Source: JAJFHI01 sp050633705 (GTDB lineage: Bacteria; Pseudomonadota; Alphaproteobacteria; Rhizobiales; Hyphomicrobiaceae). From it: DNA of 64,000 nt. Positions 62,680 through 64,000 of the stretch are shown here, piece after piece. The stretch is taken from NCBI GenBank assembly GCA_050633705.1, contig JBOEGZ010000007.1, positions 186,001 to 250,000 on the forward strand, read 5' to 3'. Within the stretch, counting starts at the first letter, position 1; the number at the start of each line of letters is the position of its first letter. The translations under genes and the position numbers were made by a program. The notes under the pieces were generated by a model that saw only the letters and a program-made list of their open reading frames with translations, was not told the DNA's origin and did not search any database.

Positions 62680-64000
62680 TTGAACAAGGCCACACTTGCC
62701 GCCTTTGCGGAACGTCTTTCGATTTCAGATTGGAAGAACGCTGACCTGACTTTACTGACGCCTGACCGGATTAAGACGGAAATCTTGGCTGGTCTAACGG
62801 TCGCTCTGGCTCTCGTGCCAGAAGCGGTTGCATTTGCGTTTGTGGCAGGGGTGCATCCACTTGTTGGCTTGTACGCAGCATTTATCGTCGGCTTGATCAC
62901 GGCGCTGATCGGTGGTCGACCGGGAATGATTTCTGGGGCGACTGGCGCACTGGCAGTCGTGATGGTTGCTTTGGTTTCAGCACATGGTGTTGAATATTTA
63001 TTTGCGACAGTCGTGCTGATGGGCATCCTACAAATTCTTGCTGGCGCCTTTCATTTGGGCCGCTTTATCCGCCTCGTCCCTCATCCTGTGATGTTGGGCT
63101 TCGTCAATGGATTGGCGATTGTCATTTTCCTTGCGCAGATGACCCAATTTCAAGTGCAGGTTCCAGGTGCCGACGAAGGTGTGAAGACTTGGATGTCAGG
63201 TTGGCCACTTGTGAACATGCTCGGTCTTGTGGCATTGACGATGGGTATCATTTGGGCGATGCCGAAAATTACGACTTTTATTCCTGCGCCGCTCGCAGGC
63301 ATCGCAATTGTGGCGTTGATTGTTGTTGCATTCGGAATCGATGTGCCGCGCGTTGGCGACTTAGCGTCAATCAAGGGTGGGCTTCCGCAGTTCCATATTC
63401 CAATGGTGGAACTCAACCTTGAAACGCTGAAGATTATTTTCCCTTATGCACTCATTCTCGCATCCATTGGTCTGATCGAAAGTTTGTTGACGCTAAACCT
63501 TGTCGGAGAAATCACCAACAAGCGCGGCGGCGCCTCGCAAGAGTGTTTGGCGCAAGGCATCGCGAACACTGTCACTGGGTTCTTTGGTGGCATGGGGGGG
63601 TGCGCCATGATCGGCCAGTCTATGATCAACGTGAAATCTGGTGGTCGCACTCGGTTATCTGGAATTGCGGCAGCGCTTTTCTTACTGGTCTTTATTGTTT
63701 TTGCCTCAGGACTTATTGAACAAATCCCACTGGCTGCACTGGTCGGTGTGATGTTCATGGTGGTCATTGGCACGTTTGCCTGGCAAAGCCTGACCATATT
63801 GCGCCGAATTCCGTTGATCGATGCGTTGGTTATTTTCCTTGTCACAATTGTTACGGTTTGGACGGACCTTGCGATTGCAGTTGTGGTTGGCGTTATCGTC
63901 TCGGCGTTAGCTTACGCCTGGAGCAATGCGACGCGCATTCGTGCAACCACGAACACTTCTCCAGAAGGTGCCAAGGTTTATGAAGTCGAGGGTCCTTTGT
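62680..64000 (+). CDS. SulP-family anion permease, N-terminal part
   Basis: The frame runs off the right edge; about 440 residues are visible. TTG 62680 is the only standard start before the upstream in-frame stop and has ACGGG about eight bases ahead. The protein has the SulP/SLC26 pattern: EILAGLTVALALVPEAVAFA, GLYAAFIVGLITALIGGRPG, then LVPHPVMLGFVNGLAIVIFL and VGEITNKRGGASQECLAQGI. It transports sulfate, bicarbonate or related anions. The usual C-terminal STAS domain, if present, lies outside the window. Confidence 0.9.
   Translation, partial: MNKATLAAFAERLSISDWKNADLTLLTPDRIKTEILAGLTVALALVPEAVAFAFVAGVHPLVGLYAAFIVGLITALIGGRPGMISGATGALAVVMVALVSAHGVEYLFATVVLMGILQILAGAFHLGRFIRLVPHPVMLGFVNGLAIVIFLAQMTQFQVQVPGADEGVKTWMSGWPLVNMLGLVALTMGIIWAMPKITTFIPAPLAGIAIVALIVVAFGIDVPRVGDLASIKGGLPQFHIPMVELNLETLKIIFPYALILASIGLIESLLTLNLVGEITNKRGGASQECLAQGIANTVTGFFGGMGGCAMIGQSMINVKSGGRTRLSGIAAALFLLVFIVFASGLIEQIPLAALVGVMFMVVIGTFAWQSLTILRRIPLIDALVIFLVTIVTVWTDLAIAVVVGVIVSALAYAWSNATRIRATTNTSPEGAKVYEVEGPL

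Overview
The window looks like a chromosomal segment of a moderate-GC alphaproteobacterium, probably Hyphomicrobiales or Rhodobacterales-like and possibly marine. This is inferred from gene content: a TRAP transporter, a urt-ure urea island, a DUF442-fused sulfide:quinone reductase next to a persulfide dioxygenase, and a giant autotransporter with AQSIGGGGG-type repeats. No rRNA, tRNA or CRISPR array was seen. Both ends cut through genes: a nickel/cobalt-type permease on the left and a SulP permease on the right.

Layout. 1-3.7 kb: C-terminal end of a histidine-rich metal permease, then a minus-strand TRAP transporter operon (DctP, DctQ, DctM types). 4.4-7.5 kb: an OmpR-type regulator and a TorS-like hybrid kinase with receiver and Hpt domains. 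7.9-13.1 kb: a five-gene minus-strand operon of an alpha-dioxygenase/cyclooxygenase-like heme peroxidase, a short P450-like protein, two small four-helix membrane proteins and an old-yellow-enzyme reductase. This set resembles the dioxygenase / allene-oxide-synthase P450 / OPR logic of oxylipin (jasmonate-like) biosynthesis and is the best candidate for an undescribed system. 13.4-18.1 kb: a DM13 protein, an LCAT-like lipase gene split by a 20-bp tandem duplication, a decayed ORF, a nitronate monooxygenase and a glutathione S-transferase.

18.1-29.5 kb: a complete urea uptake and hydrolysis island, urtABCDE-ureDABCEFG, all on the plus strand with many overlapping start/stop codons. It is preceded by a textbook sigma-54 (-24/-12) sequence, implying nitrogen control. 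29.9-32.9 kb: a divergent pair of secreted proteins sharing the same ten-residue mature N-terminal motif, and an intact-looking IS3-family element with a programmed -1 frameshift site. 33.1-38.0 kb: a carboxymuconolactone-decarboxylase-family protein and a 3-hydroxyacyl-CoA-dehydrogenase-family enzyme, then a minus-strand sulfide oxidation operon (persulfide dioxygenase, DUF442-SQR, TauE/SafE exporter).

38.4-54.6 kb: a large signalling cluster. A chemotaxis-type operon (PAS kinase, MCP, STAS, CheY, CheA, CheW, CheR, CheB) is flanked by a hybrid kinase, a lone receiver, a lone Hpt, a REC-coiled-coil-ATPase protein and an Hpt-REC protein. No flagellar gene is in view, so output may be motility encoded elsewhere or an alternative function. 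55.0-62.5 kb: one 2,483-codon autotransporter adhesin. 62.7-64 kb: the start of a SulP anion permease.
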